A stretch of 64,000 bases of DNA from Emcibacteraceae bacterium (GCA_021774795.1 JAJFIR010000048.1:101073-165072); one strand, 5' to 3'. Counted from the first letter of the stretch, positions 9,731 through 18,162 are shown. Notes: generated from the sequence alone by a model not told the origin. A program made the numbers and translations.

Positions 9731-11244
9731 CAGAGATCACCAATACAGACATAATTGATAACAGCAGCTTTCCCAACGAAACCTATAAAAACACGGTGCT
9801 TGCCCCATTATTTGATGCGTCAAAACAAACGTTCGCCGATTATCATTACCGGGTCAATCTCGCCCACTGCGTTATGTTGGTGGAACAGGAAATTTTAAGC
9901 GAAGAACAAGGCGCGGATATTTTAAAAGCGCTGCTTGAAATTGAAAACGCGTTGGATATAAACGCGCTGACCTATACCGGGGACGTGGAGGATTACTTCT
10001 TTTATGTTGAGAGTGAGCTTATTAAACGCCTTGGTGCTGATCTCGCCGGCCGCCTCCATACCGGGCGCAGCCGCAACGATATCGACCATACCATCTTTAA
10101 AATGTGCCTTATGGATTTAAGCGCCGTCATGCTTACGGAACTTAATCAGCTTATCGCCACGCTTCTTAACGTCGCGGAGCAAGGGAAGGACACCATTGTC
10201 CTTGCCTATACCCACGGTCAACCCGCACAACCGACCACATGGGGCCATTATCTGGGTGCTTTTATTGAAATACTCCAGCGCGATGTAGAGCGCATTACAC
10301 TCGGCCTTAAAACCGTTGATTTATGCTCCATGGGTGCCGCCGCCATCACCACCACGGGATTTGCGCTTAGCCGTGAACGCATGGCGGAATTGCTGGGGTT
10401 TTCGGCGCCGCTTGAAAATTCATATGGCTGTATTTCTTCCTGTGATTATATCACCGGGTTATATTCGCCATTAAAAGTCATGTTCATTAATATCGGGCGC
10501 TTCGTGCAAGACATGGCCCAATGGAGCAGCTTTGAGGTGGGGCATCTATATGTGCCCAATGAACTTGTTCAAATAAGCTCGATCATGCCGCAAAAGCGAA
10601 ACCCCGTGCCCATTGAACATATGCGCCTGATGGCGTCCTTGTCCGTTGGCCACTGCGATACCATTATAAACACCATGCACAACACCCCCTTTACCGATAT
10701 GAACGACAGCGAAACAGAGGTGCAAGCCGCCGGACATAAAGCCTTTGAAAGTGGAACGCGGTTAATAAGGTTGCTTAGCGAATTCATCGCCGCGGTGCAG
10801 ATAAACGAGGGTGAGGTAGCAAAACATATCGGGGAAAGCTGCGCCACGATCACCGAAATCGCCGATAGTCTGGCGCGCATTGAAAAATTAGCTTTTAAAT
10901 TAACCCATGAAATCGCCGCTGACATGGCCAAAATCACCATTGAGCAAAATATTTCACTGGAACAGTTCGCCCACAGCGAATTTTCAAAAATATATAAATC
11001 CCACGTTGGAAATGACACCACCATCACCGCCGAAAAATTAAAAGAAATCGCAAGCCCCGGCCATTTTGTTGCCGTGAGGGGTATAACCGGTGGTCCGGCG
11101 ATCCCGGCCTTTGAAGCAAGCCTTAAAAAGTATACCGCTTGTGCCATTGACCAAAGCAATCAAAACCTGAGCTTCTTTGAAAAAATCCTCGGTGCCCGCG
11201 AAATACTAAAAAACCGGGTCACTAATCTCACAGGGAAATCATAG
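9727..11244 (+). CDS. argininosuccinate lyase-superfamily C-N lyase in an ABC importer operon
   Basis: A 505-residue member of the fumarase/aspartase superfamily. Signatures present: HTGRSRND (111-118), THGQPAQPTT (162-171) and the flexible catalytic loop SSIMPQKRNP (284-293). The superfamily eliminates fumarate from N-substituted aspartates through the loop serine. Canonical ArgH is about 460 residues; this protein is longer, close to the length I recall for EDDS lyase-type enzymes that cleave aminopolycarboxylates. Its place between permease and ATPase genes, with no arginine-biosynthesis neighbour, argues that it processes the imported compound rather than making arginine (inference). It ends directly against the ATPase start (TAG then ATG, no gap). 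Confidence 0.85.
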   Translation: MTEITNTDIIDNSSFPNETYKNTVLAPLFDASKQTFADYHYRVNLAHCVMLVEQEILSEEQGADILKALLEIENALDINALTYTGDVEDYFFYVESELIKRLGADLAGRLHTGRSRNDIDHTIFKMCLMDLSAVMLTELNQLIATLLNVAEQGKDTIVLAYTHGQPAQPTTWGHYLGAFIEILQRDVERITLGLKTVDLCSMGAAAITTTGFALSRERMAELLGFSAPLENSYGCISSCDYITGLYSPLKVMFINIGRFVQDMAQWSSFEVGHLYVPNELVQISSIMPQKRNPVPIEHMRLMASLSVGHCDTIINTMHNTPFTDMNDSETEVQAAGHKAFESGTRLIRLLSEFIAAVQINEGEVAKHIGESCATITEIADSLARIEKLAFKLTHEIAADMAKITIEQNISLEQFAHSEFSKIYKSHVGNDTTITAEKLKEIASPGHFVAVRGITGGPAIPAFEASLKKYTACAIDQSNQNLSFFEKILGAREILKNRVTNLTGKS

Positions 11245-12243
11245 ATGGCACAGGTTTCCCTTAAAAACATCAAAAAATCATATGATAAAACTGAAATCAT
11301 TGGGGATTTAAGCGTTGAAATTGAGGATAAGGAATTTGTCGTTCTTGTCGGGCCGTCCGGCTGCGGTAAATCAACCCTGCTGCGGATGATCGCCGGGCTG
11401 GAGGATATCACCGCTGGCAAAATTACCATCGGGGAGCGCGTTGTTAATAACATGCAGCCAAAAGACCGCAACATCGCCATGGTCTTTCAAAATTATGCCC
11501 TTTATCCCCATATGACCGTTTATAAAAACATCTCCTTCGGGCTGCGTGCCGCCAAGCTTTCCAAGGCCGACATTAAAAAGAAAGTGAATGAGGCCGCCGA
11601 AATACTCGAGCTTACCGATTTGCTTGACCGAAAACCCGCCCAGCTTTCCGGCGGGCAGCGACAGCGCGTTTCCATGGGTCGGGCCATCGTTCGTGACCCG
11701 CAAGTTTTTTTGTTTGATGAACCCTTATCGAATTTGGACGCGAAGCTACGCGCCACCATGCGGGCGGAAATTAAAAAGCTCCACCAAACCGTAAAAACCA
11801 CAATTATATACGTCACCCATGATCAGGTGGAGGCCATGACACTGGCCGATAGAATAGTGATCTTAAAAGACGGCGAAATTCAACAAATCGGCACACCCAT
11901 GGACCTCTATAACAAGCCCGTCAACAAATTCGTCGCAAGTTTCATCGGCAGCCCCGAAATGAATTTCATCACCAATGCAGACGGTATTACCCTCGGCATA
12001 AGACCCGAAGATATCTACTTGGCAGACAATGCCCCGACGCTTGAAAAGACACGCACCATAGCTGCAACCTTGATTTTGCAGGAACCCATGGGCGCAGAAA
12101 CTCTGCTTACGGCGGATTATGACGGCACCACCATCACCGTCAAAGCTCCCGGCACCGTTAATTTAGCGGTAGGCCAGGCCATAAGGCTACTGCTCAATGT
12201 CGGCAACGGCCATTTATTTGATAAAGAAGGGATAAGGGTTTAG
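11245..12243 (+). CDS. ABC transporter ATPase, MalK/UgpC-like
   Basis: A 332-residue ATP-binding subunit with Walker [10 protein letters not shown] (36-44), Q-loop near [10 protein letters not shown] (81-90), ABC signature LSGGQ (134-138), Walker B ending in FDEP (157-160), and the H-loop in YVTHDQ. The C-terminal about 100 residues form the shortened TOBE/regulatory domain, containing the family-typical GIRPEDIYL segment. It energises the importer formed by the two permeases. It is the last clear gene of the transport operon; the AT-rich gene three bases downstream looks unrelated. Confidence 0.93.
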   Translation: MAQVSLKNIKKSYDKTEIIGDLSVEIEDKEFVVLVGPSGCGKSTLLRMIAGLEDITAGKITIGERVVNNMQPKDRNIAMVFQNYALYPHMTVYKNISFGLRAAKLSKADIKKKVNEAAEILELTDLLDRKPAQLSGGQRQRVSMGRAIVRDPQVFLFDEPLSNLDAKLRATMRAEIKKLHQTVKTTIIYVTHDQVEAMTLADRIVILKDGEIQQIGTPMDLYNKPVNKFVASFIGSPEMNFITNADGITLGIRPEDIYLADNAPTLEKTRTIAATLILQEPMGAETLLTADYDGTTITVKAPGTVNLAVGQAIRLLLNVGNGHLFDKEGIRV

Positions 12244-12246
12244 AAA

Positions 12247-12885
12247 ATGATAGATAACAAAATTTACCAAGAAATAGTTGAGATATTAAGTCAAAGAGAA
12301 TTTTTTGCTGTTTATGGCGCGATATTTGGTATTGGGATTTCTTGGATTGGCAACTGGTTGCTAAACCGTCAACAATATAAATTGCGTCTATGGGATAAAT
12401 TATTGGACAAGAGAATTGCAGCACAAGAAAATGTGATTTACGCTGCGAAATTGTTACAAAGTGTAACCGCATTGGGCGGGTTAGATGAGTCCAATAACTT
12501 AAAAAGAATCCCTATAGCTCTATTATCCAAAGACAATTTTGATAATTCGTTTGCTAGTTTTACTGAACTTACTCAAATAAACTCATGTTGGCTGACTCTG
12601 GCCGCAAAGCATGAAGTTAACTTTATCCAAGATTATTTGGTTAATGTTAATGAAATAATTCGGAAATTGCCCGAAAGTGAATTGGAAAAATTGGCCCTAA
12701 CTTTGCATGTTGACTTCGTTATATTAGGTGGAAATCTTGAGAAAATAGCCTATTCATTTTTTGAAAGCGGTGTTTTGAAATTTGAATTAGAACAAATCAA
12801 AAAATGGCATAAATATAAACCAAAAATTACGTACGAGAGATTATACGCGACAGAACTTTACAAAAACTATATTAGTGAAAAGTAG
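12247..12885 (+). CDS. hypothetical protein with one N-terminal membrane helix
   Basis: A 212-residue protein with one hydrophobic segment (about residues 18-40) and a long, mostly helical, charged cytoplasmic part. I recognise no domain. It starts three bases after the ATPase stop, yet its codons are clearly more AT-rich than the transporter genes (many AAA, TTA and ATT), suggesting later insertion rather than a transport role. It ends 22 bases from the convergent DUF4145 gene. Confidence 0.6.
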   Translation: MIDNKIYQEIVEILSQREFFAVYGAIFGIGISWIGNWLLNRQQYKLRLWDKLLDKRIAAQENVIYAAKLLQSVTALGGLDESNNLKRIPIALLSKDNFDNSFASFTELTQINSCWLTLAAKHEVNFIQDYLVNVNEIIRKLPESELEKLALTLHVDFVILGGNLEKIAYSFFESGVLKFELEQIKKWHKYKPKITYERLYATELYKNYISEK

Positions 12886-12907
12886 TTTAGGAATACTGGT
12901 TAATTTA

Positions 12908-13603
12908 TTATTTAACTTTTTTGTCATTTTTTTTCGATTTTTCAGTTTTTTTATCTTTGCCAAGTTGAATCATCTTTTGCATTTTCAAATCGCGTTCATA
13001 CCTATGAATATACCACTCATCTATTAGCGTCTCTATTAATTGAATTAAAGTTTCGGCTTCTTCCGGATCAACATCAATTATTACGTTGACGTTCTTTTCC
13101 ATATGAGCGCCAATATTTCCTAACCCACGAACCGAATCTATAGCTTTCCAACTGGTTGGGTCAATTTCAGTTTCTAATGCATTAATTTCATCAATTAGAC
13201 GGCCCTTTTTGATACCCCAAAAATCTCTTATCATACCTTGGATACATCGACGGCTTAAAGTAGCTGAGGCTTTGGGGCTTTTAGTTTTTATCAAACAAGC
13301 CTCTTCGTAGTCGTTTCTTATTGCAATTGGAATATAATCTGGAAAAGGCCTAGCAGAAGATTCTGGAGCAATACTCCAATTTCCAAACGTAGATTCTAGG
13401 TTTCCATTTTGGTCCGAATAAGCAAGTGAAAGATTGATAGTTTTCTCTCTGCACGACTCATTGGGACAAACGATTATTTGCGTTAAGGAAGTCATGAAAC
13501 CGTTATCCTTGGAAACATAGATAGTACTTATAAATTTGCGGATGTCTTCTTTTCCGATGGAACAATGTTTGTTGCAATAGGGGCATAGCCAGCTCTTTGC
13601 CAT
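12908..13603 (-). CDS. DUF4145-type protein with N-terminal zinc-ribbon
   Basis: A 231-residue protein. The N-terminus has CPYC (C7, C10) and later CPNESC, together a likely four-cysteine zinc ribbon. The central and C-terminal part (ACLIKTKSPKASATLSRRCIQGMI, shortened here to the SRRCIQGMI core, then GNIGAHMEKN and a run of acidic residues) matches the DUF4145 pattern, in which a helical domain with a conserved GxxGxH-like turn occurs. DUF4145 proteins are of unknown biochemical role and are often found near restriction and defence genes. The end is Lys-rich. The start at 13603 has a GGAGAT site seven bases upstream. The TIR-like gene lies upstream on the same strand. Confidence 0.7.
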   Translation of the reverse strand: MAKSWLCPYCNKHCSIGKEDIRKFISTIYVSKDNGFMTSLTQIIVCPNESCREKTINLSLAYSDQNGNLESTFGNWSIAPESSARPFPDYIPIAIRNDYEEACLIKTKSPKASATLSRRCIQGMIRDFWGIKKGRLIDEINALETEIDPTSWKAIDSVRGLGNIGAHMEKNVNVIIDVDPEEAETLIQLIETLIDEWYIHRYERDLKMQKMIQLGKDKKTEKSKKNDKKVK

Positions 13604-13749
13604 CTAAAATATCTCCGTGTTATATGAATACACTTATTTATACATCAAAAGATCAAGAAAATTCAACCTACGTTATATATTTAAGGTTGCAATTTCACTA
13701 AATAATATGATTTTGTGGTCCGACTTTATTGCTTGCCATTGTGTTGTGT

Positions 13750-14118
13750 TTACCCCAATAACTTCATTACATTTTCCCATGTCCAGTCGTGGCCTTTTCC
13801 GGCACTTTCGACGATTTGGCTTTGCGGGTGAGATAATAATTGAACGATTTTGATTTTGGCGTTCATGGCGATTTCAATTTCTTTTAACACGCCGGGCGCT
13901 TGATGGCTGTTTTCCCCGATCAGCACCACAAGCATATCACAGCGGGTAATGCGGTATTTGGCGTCCTTCACCCATTTTGGGTTATTGGCGTCTTCCTTGG
14001 CCGACCAATTTGAAATTTTAAAGGGCGCATCGTCCTTTTGTGACTGGGCGACAATTTCATTTTTTAAGGCGCAGTCATCTGCAAAATCGAAGCAGACATA
14101 TATTTTTTTCTTAGCCAT
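13750..14118 (-). CDS. small TIR-like (MTH538/DUF1863-type) protein
   Basis: A 122-residue single-domain protein. The first beta strand reads KIYVCFDFADD; then come ISNWSAKED, a long helix with the invariant-looking Lys/Arg pair, a hydrophobic strand MLVVLIGENS, a KEIEIAMN helix and another strand KIKIVQL. This order matches the TIR-like/MTH538 fold seen in ThsB and related stand-alone proteins. In Thoeris systems such proteins make an NAD-derived signal for a ThsA effector; no ThsA is present here. The neighbouring DUF4145 gene is a possible partner (inference). The start is supported by AGGAG about nine bases upstream. Confidence 0.65.
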   Translation of the reverse strand: MAKKKIYVCFDFADDCALKNEIVAQSQKDDAPFKISNWSAKEDANNPKWVKDAKYRITRCDMLVVLIGENSHQAPGVLKEIEIAMNAKIKIVQLLSHPQSQIVESAGKGHDWTWENVMKLLG

Positions 14119-14228
14119 AGTGAAGGACTCCTGTTGTATCTGCCCTAGTATATGGCTTTGCCCGCCGATACAAGCTAAGATTATCTTTGAAGCTTATAAT
14201 CACATCTATAAGAACAGGAGGATATCAC

Positions 14229-14705
14229 ATGAAATATTTAATAATTGCCTGCGCTTTTTTAATCGGCACCGTTGGTGGGGTAAGCAATGCGCAGGAACGA
14301 GAAACCAATGAGGCGGGCATCACAACCCTTGATCCGGCGGGCGTTGCGCGGCCAAACCGTTATGCGCAGGGCAAACTGGTACCGCCCAATGCCGAGTATC
14401 TGATCACCGCCGGGCAGGTGGGCGCGGACGCCGCCGGTAATTACGGCGCAGCCATCGAAGAACAAGCCGATCTGGCGTTTAAGAACCTTTATGCCGTTGT
14501 AAAAGCCGCGGGCATGGGCCCCGAAAATGTGCTTAAAGTCACCATGTTCTATCTTGAGCGCGAGCATATCGGCATCATCATCGCGGCGCGGGATAAATAT
14601 TTCGGCGAAGGGTTCCGCCCGGCCAGCACAGCACTTGTCGTCAAATCGCTCGCCGGGCCGCAGATATTGGTAGAGGTAGAGGCCATCGCCGCCAAACCGA
14701 GATAG
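14229..14705 (+). CDS. exported Rid-family (YjgF/YER057c/UK114) protein
   Basis: A 158-residue protein when started at the ATG at 14229, which has CAGGAGG at 14215-14221. An upstream in-frame ATG at 14187 lacks such a site and would spoil the signal peptide MKYLIIACAFL...SNAQ. The mature part is a Rid domain with a conserved GQVG turn, a helix ending in NVLKVT, and the C-terminal VEVEAIA. Archetypal RidA has an Arg in a PxRS motif that binds imine substrates; here the segment reads RPASTALVV, so that Arg appears replaced. Rid proteins lacking it are of unclear function, and the export signal makes a cytosolic imine deaminase role unlikely. Confidence 0.82.
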   Translation: MKYLIIACAFLIGTVGGVSNAQERETNEAGITTLDPAGVARPNRYAQGKLVPPNAEYLITAGQVGADAAGNYGAAIEEQADLAFKNLYAVVKAAGMGPENVLKVTMFYLEREHIGIIIAARDKYFGEGFRPASTALVVKSLAGPQILVEVEAIAAKPR

Positions 14706-14739
14706 ATCATGTGGGATAAGAATTTTACCTTACCCTTAT

Positions 14740-15102
14740 TTACCTTACCGTAATCGCATATTCAATTTTGGTGCGGCTGCCCGGGGTGGCGACGGGCTGT
14801 CCATTTTCGCTGCGGACCGCGTATCTAAACTGCGCCAATGCATCAATGGCACTTTGGTTATAAAGCACGTTGCTTGTTTCAATCACTTCAATGCTGTCCG
14901 GGTCAACATCGCCGGTTTTTGAAACCGTAAATTGAAGGCGGACGATTTCGTTGCTCGGCATAACCCCCGCCGGGAAAATCGGCGCGACAAAATGAATGGG
15001 GGAGCCGATGTTAATTAATTTTCGCGACTGCGTATTGGCGACGGACATGCCGCCAATGGCTATCATCAATATACACAGAAAAAATTTATGCATATTACAC
15101 AT
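14740..15102 (-). CDS. small exported TonB C-terminal-domain protein
   Basis: A 120-residue protein with a signal peptide (about residues 1-24) and a single TonB-C-like domain: a PIFPAG start, then LQFTVSKTGDVDPDSIEVIET and an IDALAQFRYA helix. The VxxxGxVxxxxV pattern is typical. It lacks the membrane anchor and proline-rich spacer of true TonB, so energy transduction is unlikely; such small periplasmic proteins are common and uncharacterised. It is convergent with the Rid gene and follows the GFA gene by only five bases, probably cotranscribed with it. Confidence 0.7.
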   Translation of the reverse strand: MCNMHKFFLCILMIAIGGMSVANTQSRKLINIGSPIHFVAPIFPAGVMPSNEIVRLQFTVSKTGDVDPDSIEVIETSNVLYNQSAIDALAQFRYAVRSENGQPVATPGSRTKIEYAITVR

Positions 15103-15107
15103 TCATA

Positions 15108-15542
15108 TTATTTTGGGTCCGCCGCAGCGAACATTTCAAAAACTTCTGCTTCGGTGAAATTTTTGGTTTCCTGATTGAAGCTGTAATAGTCGGGTTTTTT
15201 ATCAATGAATACCTGAAGGTTAAATTCCGGTGATACCGCATCACCAAATAAACCGAGCGGCACATGATATTGGTTCATGGCCGCAACACGGTAAAATAAA
15301 TGGGTGCCGCAGTTCTTGCAAAAGCCGCGTTCCGCCCAGTCCGATGATTTAAAGACGCTAACATTTTCTTCGCCTTCAATTTTGACGCCCGCACCCTTAC
15401 ATTCCACTTCCAGGTATGGCCCGCCGCCCCATTTTCGGCACATGCTGCAATGGCAGGCGCCAAACGTATCCAGCGGTGCATCGGTTTTAAAGGTCACACT
15501 ACCACAAAGGCAGGTTCCGGTTTTGATTACTTGGTCGGTCAT
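15108..15542 (-). CDS. GFA/CENP-V-type zinc protein
   Basis: A 144-residue protein with the GFA cysteine pattern: CLCGSV near the N-terminus, CHCSMCRK in the middle and FCKNCGTHLF near residue 80. These cysteines bind zinc. The family was named for glutathione-dependent formaldehyde activation, but most members have no demonstrated activity, so only the fold is claimed. Cytosolic, with no signal peptide. It is the first gene of a probable two-gene unit with the TonB-C gene. Confidence 0.85.
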   Translation of the reverse strand: MTDQVIKTGTCLCGSVTFKTDAPLDTFGACHCSMCRKWGGGPYLEVECKGAGVKIEGEENVSVFKSSDWAERGFCKNCGTHLFYRVAAMNQYHVPLGLFGDAVSPEFNLQVFIDKKPDYYSFNQETKNFTEAEVFEMFAAADPK

Positions 15543-15628
15543 GAGTTACCCCTTTTTTGTGTTTCTGTATCCTATCAAAGCTTCAAACACCGGGGCAAGC
15601 GATTTCGCAGGCAAAGTTGGGGGTTTGA

Positions 15629-15685
15629 TTAAATGGCAAGGCCGCTTTTTTTTAACCGTTCAACAAGCTCTTCCTTGAAAATACC
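15629..15685 (-). other. in-frame coding-like tail beyond the TAG stop of the preceding gene
   Basis: Directly after the amber stop at 15686-15688 the same frame encodes G-I-F-K-E-E-L-V-E-R-L-K-K-S-G-L-A-I and then TAA. The composition resembles a helical protein terminus more than random intergenic translation. Whether it is ever translated is unknown. Confidence 0.35.
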
Positions 15686-16237
15686 CTAGCTATCGCCGCC
15701 GCCAAATACAAACGCGCCCGACGAATATGATTTTCCGTAATTAACCGATGTGGTGACCGTCTGTGCGATTGCTGAAATAAACTGTTTATCATGCAGGGTG
15801 CGAAGCGGGTGAATATATACCGCCCATAACGCGCCTTGCGCCACGGCGTATCTTGCGTCCAGGGCACTATCGAAATTGGCCTGCGCGATACGCAGTAATT
15901 CCGCCTTGGTAAGTTCATCCGCGCTTTTAATCGGGGTGACGATCCGCATGCGGTTATTTGCCTCGTCAGTGACAATAATCAGCGGTGTATCATTGACTTT
16001 AAAGTTCCATATACCCTTTTTTGGCTGGGTTGTTTTTTCGTCGATGCGGGTAACAATGGCGTTGATGCGCTCCAATGTCATGGTTCCTTCGATCACATCT
16101 GCTTGTGGTGTTGTTGCGTCCGGCTCGGATTCTTGTGGTGCTTCTTGCGGTGTTTCCTGTGCAATTGCATTTGCTAAAATGATATGTGTACCCAGATATA
16201 ATGCGAAGACGACGATTAAAAATTTAAAGTTTTCCAT
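15686..16237 (-). CDS. hypothetical exported protein
   Basis: A 183-residue protein from the ATG at 16237, which has an AAGGGGAAAA ribosome-binding site; a start 13 codons earlier is in frame but would precede the signal peptide MENFKFLIVVFALYLG...NAIAQ. A short acidic, Pro/Gln/Glu-rich linker (about residues 28-45) follows, then a mixed domain with FNDTPLIIV-like strands. No family recognised. Oddly, the frame continues for 18 sense codons after the TAG at 15686-15688 and ends at a TAA at 15629-15631, with a plausible amphipathic tail (KEELVERLKKSGLAI). This suggests a recent nonsense mutation or readthrough. Confidence 0.6.
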   Translation of the reverse strand: MENFKFLIVVFALYLGTHIILANAIAQETPQEAPQESEPDATTPQADVIEGTMTLERINAIVTRIDEKTTQPKKGIWNFKVNDTPLIIVTDEANNRMRIVTPIKSADELTKAELLRIAQANFDSALDARYAVAQGALWAVYIHPLRTLHDKQFISAIAQTVTTSVNYGKSYSSGAFVFGGGDS

Positions 16238-16270
16238 TATTTTCCCCTTTTCCATAAAAATGGTGCCAGA

Positions 16271-16306
16271 TTGCATCGATCAATGCAAATCACATAATCG
16301 CGATTA
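16271..16306. promoter_or_regulatory. two palindromes in a divergent promoter region
   Basis: TTGCATCGATCAATGCAA at 16271-16288 is an 18-bp inverted repeat with one mismatched pair, and TAATCGCGATTA at 16295-16306 is a perfect 12-bp palindrome. They lie between the divergent starts at 16237 (minus) and 16450 (plus) and are candidate regulator sites. No adjacent regulator gene is present. Confidence 0.35.
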
Positions 16307-16449
16307 AGATAAAGTGAAAGTTATTTTACTGCTGCTCCTTAGTCCGTTCAAGTTGAAATAAGCGTCAATATTAAAAATAAACATCTTATTTCTTGTTTGA
16401 TCACGGGTCCAAAATATGTAACCTGTTATTTGAAAAGGCGGACTTGAAA

Positions 16450-17394
16450 ATGAAAACACTTTCTATTACGGAAATTGAAAAAATATTATCGACCCTCGAC
16501 CCCATCCCGGCAATTGAGCAGGGCTTTGTTGAATATTCAAAAGGCAAATGTATTGTTCCGCCGGTTGGCGAACTAATCATGGACAAGGGCGAAGTTCACA
16601 TAAAATATGGCTGTGTGAAAGGTGAGGAATATTATGTGATTAAAATCGCGTCCGGTTTTTATAAAAATTATGAAATTGGCCTGCCCACCAGTAACGGTTT
16701 GATGTTGCTTTTTAATCAAAATACCGGTGCGTTAATGTGCACGCTTCACGACGAATGTTATCTGACCGATATTCGCACGGCCATCGCTGGGGCGATCACT
16801 GCTAAATATCTGGCACCAAAGAATGTAACCGCCATTGGTATCATCGGAACCGGGGTACAGGCGCGCTTGCAAGCGGATTATCTTAAATCCGTAACAGATC
16901 GCCGTGATATTATTGTTTGGGGGCGAAGGCCCGAAAAGCTTGTAGAGTACCGAAATGATATGCGCGAAAGAGGGTTTAATGTCACCGCAACCATGGAAAT
17001 GGACGAGCTCTGCGGGTCAGCAAATTTAATCGTTACCACAACACCATCTGAAACGGCGATAATTAACGCGGATCAGGTGCGGGCAGGGACCCATATCACC
17101 GCAATGGGGTCTGATACGCCGGGCAAACAAGAACTCGACAGTAAAATTCTTGAGATCGCCGATGTCGTTGTTGCGGATAGCATCAGCCAATGTTTAGTCC
17201 GCGGGGAGATTTGCCACGCTATAAAATCAGGCAATATTGACGAAAGTAAACCGGTCGAGCTTGGCAATATCATCGCGGGGGCCACGGGCAGAACAAACGA
17301 TCAGCAAATAACGGTTGCAGATTTAACTGGTGTTGCCGTTCAGGATATAAAAATCGCCGAGGCAGTATATTTGGCGAGCTTAGATAGTAATTAA
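16450..17394 (+). CDS. ornithine cyclodeaminase / mu-crystallin family NAD(P)-dependent enzyme
   Basis: A 314-residue enzyme. The Met at 16450 is preferred over one 19 codons upstream because an AGGCGGA site precedes it and the sequence MKTLSITEIEKIL fits the family N-terminus. Features: a substrate-binding Lys in YYVIKIASGFY, an LTDIRTA segment, the Rossmann motif IGTGVQAR (about 122-129), and GSDTPGKQEL, which holds the family's catalytic Asp. Members include ornithine cyclodeaminase, alanine dehydrogenase and the ketimine reductase used in hydroxyproline or pipecolate pathways. Exact substrate unknown; a link to the amine catabolism cluster at 33-48 kb is possible but distant. Confidence 0.85.
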   Translation: MKTLSITEIEKILSTLDPIPAIEQGFVEYSKGKCIVPPVGELIMDKGEVHIKYGCVKGEEYYVIKIASGFYKNYEIGLPTSNGLMLLFNQNTGALMCTLHDECYLTDIRTAIAGAITAKYLAPKNVTAIGIIGTGVQARLQADYLKSVTDRRDIIVWGRRPEKLVEYRNDMRERGFNVTATMEMDELCGSANLIVTTTPSETAIINADQVRAGTHITAMGSDTPGKQELDSKILEIADVVVADSISQCLVRGEICHAIKSGNIDESKPVELGNIIAGATGRTNDQQITVADLTGVAVQDIKIAEAVYLASLDSN

Positions 17395-17422
17395 TAGAAT
17401 AATTTTAAGGACAAATGCCATC

Positions 17423-18162
17423 ATGAACAAGTTAATCGTCGCTATTACTATATTATTTGTGTTTCCTTTAACCTCGTGTGCACAGAAGATGACTTATGAA
17501 TTATTCCTGGAAAAACATATTGAAGCGCGCGGCGGAAAAAGGCATTAGAAAAAGTTTTTAGTGTTGATATCGAAATAGAAATTGAGGAAGGCGAGCGAAA
17601 AATGACTGGTTTTTTTCGTGCCAACCGTAACGGTCAAATGAGAATTGACGTTTTTGTTGACAGCGAGCGAGTTTTTACAGAAGCACTATCATCCATTAAC
17701 GAAGGCTGGCAGCTTGATGGCGGTGGAACAAGGCCAAAACCTTTAAGCGAACAAGGCAAAGCTAATTTGCAAAAAGCGGTGCATACTAAAGTTTACGGGC
17801 TTCATGAGATGGAAGGGTTGGGATATCAAATTAAATTTTTAGGCCTTCAAGAATTTATGGGTGATATGCACTGGGCCATTGATCTGATTAGTCCAAACGA
17901 CCAATCTGAACGGCTGTTTTATGATCAAAAAAGTTTCCTAAAAACTGGTTCTATGGTGGAAAGCGCGCTTCATGTTGATGTTGACCCAACAAAAACCCGC
18001 AATGCTTCAATTACCAAGAACCATATGATGGTTGATGGGGTGATGTTCTCATTTGGCGATGAAGTGATTAATTTACGGGAAAATAAAGTCATGCAAACTT
18101 CAAACGTTATAAAAATAGAAGTGAATAAAGATCAGGATTTAGAGAGATTTGCCTCTCCCTGA
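17423..18162 (+). pseudogene. frameshifted LolA-like lipoprotein gene
   Basis: An ATG at 17423 opens a lipoprotein signal (MNKLIVAITILFVFPLTSC) and continues to HIEARGGK, then meets TAG at 17546-17548. From the A-run at 17536-17540 the next frame is open to 18162 and continues smoothly as KALEKVFSVDIEIEIEE. Together they read ARGGK-KALEKV, the usual start of small outer-membrane lipoproteins resembling LolA/LppX. One missing A in the A5 run explains the break. The downstream frame has about 207 codons and stays intact, so the mutation is recent or is a sequencing error. The last 31 bases overlap the convergent phosphatase gene. Function unknown. Confidence 0.7.

Noticed and set aside
9727..11244. 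Annotating the lyase as biosynthetic argH
   Set aside because: Motifs are superfamily-wide, the length is larger than ArgH, and the setting is a transport operon, so only the superfamily is claimed.
12247..12885. Treating the one-helix protein as part of the ABC operon
   Set aside because: It follows by three bases but has a clearly more AT-rich codon use and no transport-related feature.
13617..13853. A 78-codon plus-strand frame between the DUF4145 and TIR-like genes
   Set aside because: It overlaps the well-supported TIR-like gene on the other strand and has no Shine-Dalgarno or domain support.
12247..14118. A complete Thoeris system
   Set aside because: There is no ThsA-type effector with SIR2/SLOG or membrane domains next to the TIR-like gene; only an orphan pair is proposed.
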